From NCBI RefSeq assembly GCF_024496245.1, contig NZ_CP101740.1:2107501-2171500 (forward strand): DNA of 64,000 bases, written 5' to 3'. The DNA is from Sphingomonas qomolangmaensis (GTDB taxonomy: Bacteria; Pseudomonadota; Alphaproteobacteria; Sphingomonadales; Sphingomonadaceae). This document shows positions 1-8,894 of the stretch, piece after piece. A program made the translations under genes and the position numbers. Under the pieces are notes generated by a model, which was given only the letters and a program-made list of their open reading frames with translations, searched no databases and had not been told where the DNA came from. How positions within the stretch are numbered: the stretch's first letter is position 1; every line of letters begins with the position of its first letter.

Positions 1-912
1 CGCCAGCCGGTCAAGGATTTCCTTGCGGCGGCGCAGATCGGCCGCCGCTGGCAACACCGTCAGCACCATGACCGCGAGGTAGAATTGCAGGAACTGGATG
101 CGGAACGCCGCCGGCGCGTCGATCAGCGAGATCGGCCCGTCGCCGCGCAACGTCATCACGGTGGCGACCAGCGCCACGATGGCGATCGAGATCGCGGCAC
201 CGATCCGACCGACGCGGAAGGTCGCCATCATCACCGGCAGGATCGGCAGGAACAGCAGTGGCAGCGCATGCTGGGCAAAGACCAGGATTGCCACCGTGCT
301 CACCATGATGCCCAGGAATGCTGCCTCGATCCGCTCGGCGCGGTCGGTGTCGCGCAGCCAGGCGGCGGCGTCGCCGCGGAGCAGCAGCAACATGATCGGC
401 GTGAGCGTGATGGCGCCCAGTGTGTGCCCTGCCGCCCAGTTGAGCCAATTGTCCCAATAGGGCGTCGCGGTTGCCAAGGCCGCGACCGCAGCGCCGGGAA
501 ACGCGCTGATGATCGACACGCCAGCCGATGCGACGATCAGCGTGCCGACCTGGCCGAACGACGCCAGGGTAGCCGCGCCTTCGGTGTCGCGGGCGCGCAG
601 GCACCACCCGAACAGCGCCGATTCGAACGCGCAGACTACCCCCATCGGTACCGCCGCGACCGGCCCCACCCCCACGATCGCGGTAACGACGGCATCGCCC
701 AAAGCGCCCAGCAGCATCACGACCGGCCAGCGACGCAGCGGCAGGCTCGCAAGATACGGACCGAGCACCGCGGTCGCCAGCCAAAGGCACGCGACCCCGC
801 CGCCGAATCGCGTGAAGGCGATCGGGCCGACGGTGGCTACGAAGAAACCCAGCGCTACCAATATCGTAGCGGTTTGATCTGGGGCTGTGAATCGAGAACG
901 CTGCGAAGCCAT
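1..912 (-). CDS. MASE1-domain membrane sensor, N-terminal part (cut by window edge)
   Basis: The reverse strand is open from an ATG at 912 to the window edge, giving 304 residues without a stop. About eight hydrophobic segments are visible, with an early 'GGGVACLWLATAVLGPYL' stretch and a 'NWLNWAAGHTLGAITLTP' stretch. That pattern is typical of MASE1, an integral-membrane sensory domain. The last visible residues, 'LPAAADLRRRKEILDRLA', look like the linker into a cytoplasmic output domain, which lies outside the window; in this family it is usually a GGDEF/EAL or a histidine kinase. The ligand cannot be told. The start is the first ATG after an in-frame gap. Competing frames here have Arg-rich shadow compositions, whereas this one has normal membrane-protein composition. 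Confidence 0.8.
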   Translation of the reverse strand, partial: MASQRSRFTAPDQTATILVALGFFVATVGPIAFTRFGGGVACLWLATAVLGPYLASLPLRRWPVVMLLGALGDAVVTAIVGVGPVAAVPMGVVCAFESALFGWCLRARDTEGAATLASFGQVGTLIVASAGVSIISAFPGAAVAALATATPYWDNWLNWAAGHTLGAITLTPIMLLLLRGDAAAWLRDTDRAERIEAAFLGIMVSTVAILVFAQHALPLLFLPILPVMMATFRVGRIGAAISIAIVALVATVMTLRGDGPISLIDAPAAFRIQFLQFYLAVMVLTVLPAAADLRRRKEILDRLA

Positions 913-966
913 GGCTTGTGCCTAATGCAACGAAGTTAAGGCCGGTTTATCGATAGTTGCACGGCG

Positions 967-1911
967 TTAGTCCGGCGGCGTACCCAAAGCCGCTTGCCAC
1001 GCGAAAATTTCGTCGTCGCGGCGGCGGCGCAGGGTGACCGGGCCCGCCGTGGCGTTGGCAAGGTCGATCTCGACGCTGGCGTCATAGTCGAAGCTGGCGT
1101 TGCCCGCGATCGCGATTCGCGCGTCCTGGCTAGCGCTCGCCACCACGCGCCCGCCGCGGTTGCGCACGGTCACCGGTGCGCCGAAGCCGATGCGGCCGGT
1201 GAGGCCGGCGGCGAACACCGACGCCCCCATCGCGCTGCCGCAGCTGTCGGTCAGGCCGACGCCGCGTTCATAGGTGCGCACGAAGAGTTCGCCATGGTCG
1301 ACCGTGACGAAGCTGACATTGGCGCGGCCCGGGATCAGCGGCGGTGCGGCTTCGCACCAGTCGCCCAGGGCCACCAGTTCGGCCTCGTCGAGCGTGTCGA
1401 CGAAGGTGACGAGATGCGGGTTGGGCATCGCGACCGCGGTGAAGCGCCGATCGCTCGGCAGGCCGGGAATCGCCGAGTCGATCAACTCGGGGGCATCGAT
1501 GCGCAGCCCGACATCGGCGGTGCGCGTCGATACCGGGCCGACATCGGTGCGGATCGTGACGACGCCAGGCGCGAGCGGATCGGCGATCGCGGCGTCGGCA
1601 GTGCTGGTGGGCAGCGACACCCGGGCTTCGACGAGTCCGGTGGCCTCGAAGCCCAGCCGCGCGACGCAGCGAAGCCCGTTGAGGCAGGTTTCGGATTCGC
1701 TGCCGTCGGGGTTCCACATCCGCTGCCCGAACGCGGCACCGCCATTGCCTTCGACCAGCACCAGCAGCCCGTCGCCGCCGACCGGCCCCGCGCGATCGGC
1801 GAGCGCGATCGCGATCGCCGACCAGGTCGCGTCGTCGAGCGCCAAGGCGCGGCCGTCGATCAGCGGGAAGTCGTTGCCCGAACCCTGGCATTTGATGAAA
1901 TCGATCTGCAT
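967..1911 (-). CDS. dapF: Diaminopimelate epimerase family protein (DapF-like)
   Basis: A 314-residue DapF-fold protein. DapF interconverts LL- and meso-diaminopimelate in the cytoplasm for lysine and peptidoglycan synthesis. The N-terminus 'MQIDFIKCQGSGNDF' matches the family's opening strand and loop, so I start at 1911 rather than at the ATG 16 codons upstream. The two catalytic cysteines are present at about C76 ('NPDGSESETCLNGLRC') and C224 ('GLTDSCGSAMGAS'). Both surroundings are unusual: the standard CGNGxR reads CLNGLR, and the usual ACGTGACA reads SCGSAMGA. It may therefore be a divergent epimerase or a paralogue. It is divergent from the DUF2339 gene with a gap of about 115 nt. Confidence 0.8.
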   Translation of the reverse strand: MQIDFIKCQGSGNDFPLIDGRALALDDATWSAIAIALADRAGPVGGDGLLVLVEGNGGAAFGQRMWNPDGSESETCLNGLRCVARLGFEATGLVEARVSLPTSTADAAIADPLAPGVVTIRTDVGPVSTRTADVGLRIDAPELIDSAIPGLPSDRRFTAVAMPNPHLVTFVDTLDEAELVALGDWCEAAPPLIPGRANVSFVTVDHGELFVRTYERGVGLTDSCGSAMGASVFAAGLTGRIGFGAPVTVRNRGGRVVASASQDARIAIAGNASFDYDASVEIDLANATAGPVTLRRRRDDEIFAWQAALGTPPD

Positions 1912-2027
1912 GCGCCGCACATAGGGCGGCGCGGACGGGTTGGCGAGATTTGTCGGCACGTCGGCGCGCGGCTAGGGTCGCGCGACGATGCCGCCGCCCC
2001 CGCGCCGGCCGGGGCAGCGGGCGCGTG

Positions 2028-4442
2028 ATGGACGGCATCTTTCTGATCGTGCTGCTGATCCTGGGCGGGCTGTTGTTCGACGCGCGCCGGCGGATCGCTG
2101 CGCTCGAGCGCGCGCTGGGGGGTGGCGAGGCTTCCGCGCGGATCGTCGATCGAGTGTTGCCCCCCCTCCCAGCGCCGTCACGCCCGATGCCGAAGGTGCC
2201 GCGCCCGCGGATCGTCATTCCCGATGTCGAGACGCTGATCGGCGGCAAATTGCCGGTGTGGATCGGCGGCATCGCGCTGGTGCTTGCCGGGTTCTTCCTG
2301 GTGCGCGCGGCGATCGACACCGGGCTGCTGGGACCTGGAGTGCGCGCGGCGCTCGCGGCGGTGTTCGCGGTGGTACTGGTCGCGGCGAGCGAGGCGGCGC
2401 GCCGGTTCGGCCCGACGCGCGAAGATCCACGGATCGCGCAGGTGCTCAGCGGCGCGGGGGTCGCGAGCGCTTATGGCACCTTGTACCTGGCGGCAGCGTC
2501 GTACCAGCTGATCGATCCGCTGCCCGCGTTCGGGGTGATGGTCGCGATCACCGGCATCGCGCTCGCGCTGGCGGTCCGCCATGGGCCGCCGACCGCGGTG
2601 ATGGCGCTGGCGGGCGGGTTCGCCGCGCCGCTGGTCGCGGGATACGACGCCGCGGGGCTCGGCGCGCTGCTGGTCTATCTGGGGCTGTTCGTCGGGGCGC
2701 TGTTCGGCCTCGGCATCAATCGCGGCTGGACCTGGCTCACCGTCGCAGCGGCGCTTGCGGGGTTCGGCTGGGCGAATTTCCTGGGGCTGGCGCTGGGCGA
2801 TGGCGATGTCGCGGCGGTGGGGCTGTTCGTGGTGGCGCTGGCGATCGCAACGACGCTGGCGCTGCCGCCGAGCGCGCGCGCCTGGCTGCGCGTCGCGCCG
2901 CTGGCGGCGGGGTTGCTGCAGTTGCTGGTGTTCGCGCCGACACTCGATTTCGGGCGGTTCGCATGGGGGTGCCATCTGGTGCTTGCCGGCGCGGCGTTGA
3001 TCCTGGCGTGGCGCGACGAACGGCTGCTGCCCGCGCCCGCGGTGGCGGCGGTACTGACCTTGGTGCTGCTGGGGATGGGGGCGGATCGGGTCGCGGGGCT
3101 GGCCGCAATCGTGGCGACCGCGATGTTCGCGGGCGCGGGGCTTGCGCGCTCGCGGCGTCATGCGGTGTGGGCGATGACCGCGCTGCTCGGGCTGCTCGGG
3201 CCGGTGCTGGTGCTGCACGCAGCGACGCCGTCGTTGCTGCCGAGCGCGCTGTGGGCGGTTATCGAACTGGGCGCGGCAGGGGTGGCGGGATGGCTGAGCT
3301 GGCGGCATCGCGATCGCACGAGCGGGCGCGATGTCGGGCTGGTCGGCGGCGCGATCGGCGCGGCGCTGGCGGGGGTTACGGGTATCGCCGCGCTGGCCGG
3401 GAGCGAGACGCTCGGGTTGCTGTTCGCAGGGGCGATGGCGGGGCTGTATTTCTGGGGGAGACATACCCGCGCCGATGCGCTGGCGATCACCCCCGCGCTT
3501 CCCTTCGCCGCCGCGGTCGCCGCGGCGGTAATGCCGATCGGCCAGCTGCTGATCGCGGCGGTGAGCAGCATTGGCGGCGATACCCTGCCCTATCGCGAGC
3601 TGCCCGCGATCGGCGTGCCGCTCCGCGACCTCGCACCGGCGGTGCTGGTGGCGGCTGCGCTCCTGTTCGACCCGGCCGCGCTCGCGCGCGCGCGCCGGCC
3701 GATGGCGGGGCTGGCGGCGGCGGGGATCGTCGCGATCCTCTACACGCTCGCCAAGCAGCCGCTGGCGATTGCCACCGAGCCCGCGTTCGTCGGCTGGGGC
3801 TTTACCGAGCGCGCGGTCATCACCCAGGCGATGCTGGTCGCGGGCTGGCTGATCGCACGCACCCGCCGCGCGCCGCGGCTGGGCGATGCGTTGTTGCTGC
3901 TCGCGCTGTTCCGGATCGCGTGGTTCGATCTGATCGTGCTCAACCCGGTGGTCGTTCCGCAGGCGGTACGCGCCGCCGCCGCGCTGCACGCCGCGCTTGC
4001 CGCCGCCTTGCTATGGACCTGGCCGGCGCAGCGCCCCGCGATCCGCATCGCGGCGCTGGCGATGACGTTGGTCGCCGCGCTCGCGGTGGTACGCCAGGTC
4101 GCGCATGGCAGCCTGCTCACCGGCCCGGTGGGCACGCCCGAGAATTGGGGCTATTCGGCGGCGATGCTGCTGGTGTCGATCGCGTGGCTGTGGCGCGGGA
4201 TCACCGGCGGCGCGCGCGACCTGCGCTTCGCCGGGCTGGGTTTGGTGCTGATCGTCTCGCTCAAGGTGTTCACGATCGACATCGCGCTCGAAGGGCTGCT
4301 GCGCGTCGTGTCGTTCCTGGGGATCGGGGTGACGCTGATCGCGATCGGCTGGGTCTATACGCGCTTCCTCGCGCGCGCCGCACCCGCCGATCCGCTCACA
4401 CCAGCCGATACTGCGCCGCCAGCCGATCGAGCGCCAGCGTAA
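2028..4442 (+). CDS. DUF2339 polytopic membrane protein
   Basis: About 804 residues, almost entirely hydrophobic, with more than 20 predicted membrane spans and short Arg-rich loops. Near residue 70 it carries 'VETLIGGKLPVWIGGIALV', the hallmark beginning of DUF2339 proteins, followed by 'RAAIDTGLLGPGVR'. The function of the family is unknown. I chose the ATG at 2028 because it begins directly with a membrane anchor ('MDGIFLIVLLILGGLLF') as in relatives; an upstream in-frame ATG would add 26 Arg/Ala-rich residues. Its 3' end overlaps the convergent DUF6456 gene by 47 nt. Confidence 0.85.
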   Translation: MDGIFLIVLLILGGLLFDARRRIAALERALGGGEASARIVDRVLPPLPAPSRPMPKVPRPRIVIPDVETLIGGKLPVWIGGIALVLAGFFLVRAAIDTGLLGPGVRAALAAVFAVVLVAASEAARRFGPTREDPRIAQVLSGAGVASAYGTLYLAAASYQLIDPLPAFGVMVAITGIALALAVRHGPPTAVMALAGGFAAPLVAGYDAAGLGALLVYLGLFVGALFGLGINRGWTWLTVAAALAGFGWANFLGLALGDGDVAAVGLFVVALAIATTLALPPSARAWLRVAPLAAGLLQLLVFAPTLDFGRFAWGCHLVLAGAALILAWRDERLLPAPAVAAVLTLVLLGMGADRVAGLAAIVATAMFAGAGLARSRRHAVWAMTALLGLLGPVLVLHAATPSLLPSALWAVIELGAAGVAGWLSWRHRDRTSGRDVGLVGGAIGAALAGVTGIAALAGSETLGLLFAGAMAGLYFWGRHTRADALAITPALPFAAAVAAAVMPIGQLLIAAVSSIGGDTLPYRELPAIGVPLRDLAPAVLVAAALLFDPAALARARRPMAGLAAAGIVAILYTLAKQPLAIATEPAFVGWGFTERAVITQAMLVAGWLIARTRRAPRLGDALLLLALFRIAWFDLIVLNPVVVPQAVRAAAALHAALAAALLWTWPAQRPAIRIAALAMTLVAALAVVRQVAHGSLLTGPVGTPENWGYSAAMLLVSIAWLWRGITGGARDLRFAGLGLVLIVSLKVFTIDIALEGLLRVVSFLGIGVTLIAIGWVYTRFLARAAPADPLTPADTAPPADRAPA

Positions 4443-4872
4443 GCACCAGCCGCCCCGCACGCGCGGGCCAGCCGAGCGCCTTTTCGGCATCGGGCAGCCG
4501 CTCGCCCGCACATACCACGCGCCACAGGATATCGCTCAGGCCCGGCCCCGCCGCTGCGACCGCTGCATCGAAGCGGCGCTTGGCGGCGATCTGCGCCAGC
4601 GTCGGGTCGATCGAATCGGGTGCCCCGCGCCGCCCGCGGCCGATCGGCGACGCCTCCCAGCGCATCGTGACGCAGGGCCCGAGCGAAGCGGTTTCATAAT
4701 CGGCGCGCAGCCGCTCGCCCGCTGCATATTGCCGCGCATCGATCAAGTCGCGTGCACGCAGCCAAGACAAGGGCGATTCGGCGAGGTTGACCTGCACCGA
4801 ACGCCCGCCGGCACGGGGGCGCTTGCCGGTGGGCGATCCGTTCTCGAGCCCCTGTTCGGTCAATTCGCGCAT
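4396..4872 (-). CDS. DUF6456 domain protein
   Basis: A 158-residue soluble protein. The sequence 'AESPLSWLRARDLIDARQYAAGERLRADYE' (residues about 31-60, quoted here only as its family-typical region) and the following 'GPCVTMRWE' agree with DUF6456, an alphaproteobacterial domain of unknown function often attached to helix-turn-helix proteins. No separate DNA-binding domain is visible here. It is encoded opposite the 3' end of the DUF2339 gene (47 nt antiparallel overlap) and is divergent from the XRE regulator about 95 nt away, so the two may share a control region. Confidence 0.75.
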   Translation of the reverse strand: MRELTEQGLENGSPTGKRPRAGGRSVQVNLAESPLSWLRARDLIDARQYAAGERLRADYETASLGPCVTMRWEASPIGRGRRGAPDSIDPTLAQIAAKRRFDAAVAAAGPGLSDILWRVVCAGERLPDAEKALGWPARAGRLVLTLALDRLAAQYRLV

Positions 4873-4967
4873 CGGTTTCTCTCCCAGCCAACATCGGCAG
4901 GGCTTGCCACAACGTCACGCTTGTAGGACAGGGTAGAAACCCAAATGGTTCGCTGAAGGAGCTGCCG

Positions 4968-5531
4968 ATGATCACCGCGATCCGCGAGGTCCGCCGCGCC
5001 AAGCAGATGACGCTCGACGACGTCGCGCGGCGCTGCCAGCCGCCTACCACCGCGCAGACGATCGGTCGGCTCGAGACGGGCACGCGGACGGTGTCGGTGG
5101 TGTGGCTCAACCGGATCGCCGCCGCGCTGGGGGTCGAGGCGTCGGACCTGGTGACGCTGCCCGATCGCCCCGACATCGCGGTCGCCGCGGTGCTCGACGC
5201 CGGCGGTGCGCATGCCCCGGGCAGGCCTGCGACGGTCGTGCCCCCTCGCGCGGAAGCCGATCTGGTCGCGGTCACCGTCGCCGCGAGCATCGGCGACTAT
5301 CGCGCGGGCGACGTCGTGTGGTGCCGCCGCCTCGCCCCCGACGCGTTCGCGCGCGGGGTGAACCGCGACGTGCTGGTGCCGCGCCCCGCCGGACGTTTCA
5401 TCTTCGGCCGGCTGATCGACCGTGACGGCGGCAAGCTGCATTTGCTGCCGCTGGGGGCGAACAGCCGTCAGCAAGTGGTCACCGACCCGCCCTGGATGGC
5501 GGTGGCGGTGCAGCTGGTGCGGACGCTCTAG
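4968..5531 (+). CDS. XRE-family transcriptional regulator with C-terminal S24/LexA-like region
   Basis: 187 residues. Residues 1-60 ('[20 protein letters not shown]', then '[20 protein letters not shown]') form a Cro/CI-type helix-turn-helix. The C-terminal half has the beta-rich look of an S24-like sensing domain ('[15 protein letters not shown]', '[20 protein letters not shown]'). No clear Ser-Lys autocleavage dyad can be assigned, so it is more likely a housekeeping regulator than a phage repressor. A Shine-Dalgarno-like 'GAAGGAG' precedes the ATG. The stop codon shares the bases CTAG with the stop of the convergent HerA-like gene. Confidence 0.8.
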   Translation: MITAIREVRRAKQMTLDDVARRCQPPTTAQTIGRLETGTRTVSVVWLNRIAAALGVEASDLVTLPDRPDIAVAAVLDAGGAHAPGRPATVVPPRAEADLVAVTVAASIGDYRAGDVVWCRRLAPDAFARGVNRDVLVPRPAGRFIFGRLIDRDGGKLHLLPLGANSRQQVVTDPPWMAVAVQLVRTL

Positions 5532-7153
5532 CCGCGAAACATCCCGCCGAGGACACCGCGCAGGATTTTCGCGCCTAGCCCGCCCGCCCCGCGCTTCGAT
5601 CCAAACACCGCCTTGGTCACTTCGCTGGCGACGGTACGCCCTACGGTCGAGGAGGCCGATCGCGTCGCCGAGGTGACCGCGCGGTTCCAGGGCGACGCCG
5701 CCTCGGCGCGTGCCTGTTCGCGCGCGGCGCGGTCGGCCTCGCGCTGCGCCGCGAGCCGCTCGCGTTCGGCTTGCTTGGCAGCGCGCGCCTGCTCCCTGGC
5801 GGCATGCGCGTCGGCCTTCGCATCGGCAGCATCGGCCTGCGCTTCGGCAGCCGCGGCTTCGGCCTCGGCGCGCTTGGCGCCGAGCAATTCATGCGCCGAT
5901 TCGCGATCGATCGGAATGTCGTAACGGTCGCCGATCGCGTCGGTCGCGATCAGCACCCCGCGCTCGACCGGGGTGACCGGCCCCACGCGCGAGCGCGGCG
6001 GGCGCACCAGCGTGCGCTCGACCGGCGCGGGGGCACCATCGGCCTGGAGCATCGACACCAACGCCTCGCCGACCTTCAATTCGGTGATCGCGGTTTCGAC
6101 ATCGATCGCGGGGTTGCTCCGGAAGGTCTCGGCCGCCGCGCGCACGCCGCGCTGGTCGCGCGGGGTGAAGGCGCGCAGCGCGTGCTGCACCCGGTTGCCG
6201 AGCTGCCCCGCGACGCCCTCGGGAATGTCGATCGGGTTCTGCGTCACGAAATAGACGCCGACGCCCTTCGATCGGATCAGCCGCACCACCTGTTCGACCT
6301 TGTCGAGCAGCGCCGCGGGGGCCTCGTCGAACAGCAGATGCGCCTCGTCGAAGAAGAAAACGAGCTTGGGCCGGTCGGGATCGCCGACCTCGGGCAGCGT
6401 TTCGAACAATTCGGACAGCAGCCACAGCAGGAAGGTGGCGTAGAGCCGCGGCGAGGCCATCAGCTTGTCGGCGGCGAGGATATTGACGATCCCGCGCCCC
6501 TGATCGTCGACGTCCATGAAATCGGCGATGTCGAGCGCGGGCTCGCCAAAGAATTGCTCGGCCCCCTGCCCGCGCAGCTGGAGCAGCTGGCGCTGGATCG
6601 CGCCGACGCTCGCCTTGCTGACATTGCCATAGGTCGTCGAGATAGCCGCGGCGCGATCGGCGATGTCGGCGAGCATCGCCTGGAGATCGTCGAGGTCGAG
6701 CAGCAACAGCCCCTCCTCGTCGGCGAGGTGGAAGGCGATCGCAAGCACGCCCTCCTGCGTCTCGTTCAGCCCCATCAGCCGCGCGAGCAGCAGCGGCCCC
6801 ATTTCGGAAATCGTCGCGCGGACGGGATGCCCCTGCTCGCCGAACAGGTCCCAGAACTGCACCGGGGTTTCGGCATAGGCCCAGTCGGTGTCGCCGATCT
6901 CCGCGGCGCGCGCGGCGAAGGGGGCGTGGGTCTTGGCTAGCGGCGATCCCGCCATCGCGAGACCCGCAAGGTCACCCTTCACGTCGGAGACGAAGACAGG
7001 CACGCCCGCGGCCGAGAAGCCCTCGGCCAGCCCCTGCAGCGTCACGGTCTTGCCGGTGCCGGTGGCGCCCGCGATCAGCCCGTGGCGGTTGGCGCGCTTG
7101 AGCACCAGCGATTGCCGCTGCCCGCCGCCGGTGCCGATAAAGAGTTCCGCCAT
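5528..7153 (-). CDS. HerA-like ATPase, DUF853 (YjgR) family
   Basis: 541 residues. Walker A 'GATGTGKT' lies at residues 29-36 and a Walker B with following Glu/His ('[16 protein letters not shown]') near residue 280. The segment '[20 protein letters not shown]' belongs to the arginine-finger region of the DUF853/HerA-like helicase family. Residues about 425-490 are a long Ala/Glu/Arg coiled coil ('[20 protein letters not shown]'), and a short Gly-rich tail with '[20 protein letters not shown]' closes the protein, as in YjgR relatives. Its cellular role is not established; HerA proteins are hexameric DNA-translocating ATPases. Convergent with the XRE gene. Confidence 0.9.
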   Translation of the reverse strand: MAELFIGTGGGQRQSLVLKRANRHGLIAGATGTGKTVTLQGLAEGFSAAGVPVFVSDVKGDLAGLAMAGSPLAKTHAPFAARAAEIGDTDWAYAETPVQFWDLFGEQGHPVRATISEMGPLLLARLMGLNETQEGVLAIAFHLADEEGLLLLDLDDLQAMLADIADRAAAISTTYGNVSKASVGAIQRQLLQLRGQGAEQFFGEPALDIADFMDVDDQGRGIVNILAADKLMASPRLYATFLLWLLSELFETLPEVGDPDRPKLVFFFDEAHLLFDEAPAALLDKVEQVVRLIRSKGVGVYFVTQNPIDIPEGVAGQLGNRVQHALRAFTPRDQRGVRAAAETFRSNPAIDVETAITELKVGEALVSMLQADGAPAPVERTLVRPPRSRVGPVTPVERGVLIATDAIGDRYDIPIDRESAHELLGAKRAEAEAAAAEAQADAADAKADAHAAREQARAAKQAERERLAAQREADRAAREQARAEAASPWNRAVTSATRSASSTVGRTVASEVTKAVFGSKRGAGGLGAKILRGVLGGMFRG

Positions 7154-7233
7154 CTGCCTGCTCCCGATTGTCGAGGAGCAGGCATAGGCGAGTGTGCGGC
7201 CCGCGTCAGCAGCCCGGGATCAGCGCAGCGCGA

Positions 7234-8766
7234 TCAGTCGATATCGATCGCGATATAGGTGCCAACGGGTGCGCGGGGCACCATGACGTAGAGCAGCACC
7301 GATGGGCGGTTGGCACGGCGTGCCGCGGCGATCTGCGCCGCAAAGTCCGCGGCGGTCGTCACCGGGGTGCGGTTGACCGACATGATCACCACGCCGCGGC
7401 GAAGCCCCTTGGTCGCGGCATCGCTATTGGGGTCGGTCGCCGCCACGACGACGCCGCGGGTCGAGGCTTCGAAGCCGAGCGTGCGCGCGATCGCCGGGGT
7501 GAGCGGCTGGACCGTCACGCCCGCCGGGGCATTTTCCTGCGGCTTGATCATCGCGTCGGGGCCGGTCTGGCCCTCTTCGTCCATCTGGAAGCCGCCCGCG
7601 AGATCCTCGTCGCTCGGTCGCGTGCCGACGGTGACGGTCAGCGTCTGGCGACGCCCGTCGCGCAGCACTTCGACCGGAATGCGCGTACCCGGGGGGGTGT
7701 TCGAGACGATGAAGCTGAGGTTGTTCTGCGGCGTCACTTCCTGGTTGTTGACGCGCGTCACGACGTCGCCCTGGCGGATGCCAGCGGCGGCGGCGGGCTG
7801 GCCGGGTTCGACCGAGCGGATCAGTTCGCCCTTGTTGCGATCGACGCCGAGCGCAGCCGCCAGATCCTCGTCGATCGCCTGCAGGCCGACGCCCAGATAG
7901 CCGCGCGTCGGGGTCTTGCCCTTCATCAACGTGTCGACGATCGGCTTGGCCTGTTCGGCGGGAATCGCCAGGCCAATGCCGACATTGCCGCCGGTGGGCG
8001 ACAATATCTGCGAATTGATGCCGATGACGTTGCCCTGCATGTCGAACATCGGGCCGCCCGAATTGCCGCGGTTGATCGAGGCATCGGTCTGGATGAAGCG
8101 ATCGAACGCCGCCTGCTGGCCGGGGTTGCCCGTGACGCGGTTGACTGCCGAGATGATCCCCGCGGTCACCGAACCGCCGAGCCCGAACGGGTTGCCGATC
8201 GCGATCACCCAGTCGCCGACGCGCGCCTGCTGCGAATTGCCGAAGCGGACGAAGGGCAGGTTGCGCCCCTCGATCTTGAGCACCGCAAGGTCCGACGCGG
8301 CATCGCGGCCGACGACGCGGGCTTCATATTCCTTCTGGTCGGCGAGCGTCACGGTGACCGATTCGACCGTCGCATTGGGCGCGCCTGGAGCGATCACGTG
8401 GTTGTTGGTGACGACATAGCCGTCGGCCGAGATCAGGAACCCCGATCCGAGCGACGATCCCTCGCGCGGACGCCCGCCGCCGCCCTGCTGGTTGTTGAAG
8501 AACTGCTCGAACGGCGTGCCGGCGAACGGATTGGGGGTGTTGGCGGCGGTGATCCGCTGCTTGGTCGAGATGTTGACGACGGCGGGCTGGAGCTTGGCGA
8601 CCATGTCGGCAAAGCTCATCGGCGCGCCCATGCGCGGCGCGCTGGCGTTGATCGCGCCGGGCTCGTTCTGCGCGGTCTGCGCCGAGATGGCGCTTGGCTG
8701 GACTGCCAGGGTGACAGCGGTGCCGCCCAGCAGCAGGGCGGAAGTGATGGCGTAGGCGTAACGCAC
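7234..8766 (-). CDS. Do/DegQ-like periplasmic serine endoprotease (HtrA family)
   Basis: About 510 residues from a GTG at 8766, preceded by 'AGAGGAAACGAC' as ribosome binding site; an ATG at 8841 would add 25 residues before the signal peptide. Residues 1-30 are a signal peptide ('RYAYAITSALLLGGTAVTLA'). The triad is visible: H123 in 'VTNNHVIAPG', D159 in 'ASDLAVLKIE', S236 in 'RGNSGGPMF'. Two PDZ domains follow, the first around 'RGYLGVGLQAIDEDLAAALG' and the second around 'ATKGLRRGVVIMSVNRTPV'. It degrades or chaperones misfolded envelope proteins. It is downstream of hflK-hflC on the same strand, the usual alphaproteobacterial order, but has its own candidate stress promoter at 8841-8866. 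Confidence 0.95.
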   Translation of the reverse strand: MRYAYAITSALLLGGTAVTLAVQPSAISAQTAQNEPGAINASAPRMGAPMSFADMVAKLQPAVVNISTKQRITAANTPNPFAGTPFEQFFNNQQGGGGRPREGSSLGSGFLISADGYVVTNNHVIAPGAPNATVESVTVTLADQKEYEARVVGRDAASDLAVLKIEGRNLPFVRFGNSQQARVGDWVIAIGNPFGLGGSVTAGIISAVNRVTGNPGQQAAFDRFIQTDASINRGNSGGPMFDMQGNVIGINSQILSPTGGNVGIGLAIPAEQAKPIVDTLMKGKTPTRGYLGVGLQAIDEDLAAALGVDRNKGELIRSVEPGQPAAAAGIRQGDVVTRVNNQEVTPQNNLSFIVSNTPPGTRIPVEVLRDGRRQTLTVTVGTRPSDEDLAGGFQMDEEGQTGPDAMIKPQENAPAGVTVQPLTPAIARTLGFEASTRGVVVAATDPNSDAATKGLRRGVVIMSVNRTPVTTAADFAAQIAAARRANRPSVLLYVMVPRAPVGTYIAIDID

Positions 8767-8840
8767 TCGTCGTTTCCTCTCAAGATACGGTGTGGCGCCT
8801 GGATGCGACACCGTTGCTGAACTGCGATTGAATATGAACA

Positions 8841-8866
8841 AACCGTCAGTGACGGTCGTCCGTTCC
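8841..8866 (-). promoter_or_regulatory. Candidate EcfG-type general-stress promoter for htrA, with internal dyad
   Basis: On the reverse strand GGAAC (8866-8862) is followed after 17 nt by GGTT (8844-8841), close to the alphaproteobacterial EcfG pattern GGAAC-N16/17-cGTT. The last base of the -10 lies about 75 nt upstream of the GTG start. The spacer contains a perfect 13-nt palindrome, CCGTCACTGACGG on the minus strand (8843-8855). Assignment is by pattern only. Confidence 0.45.
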
Positions 8867-8894
8867 CCTTTGCGGTCCCCGTATCATATCGGCA

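Noticed and set aside
11..790. A long Arg-rich open frame opposite and within the MASE1 gene
   Set aside because: Its composition is that of a shadow frame in GC-rich DNA; the MASE1 frame has real membrane-domain sequence.
4968..5531. XRE/S24-like protein as a phage repressor
   Set aside because: No integrase, phage genes or autocleavage dyad nearby; it sits among ordinary chromosomal genes.
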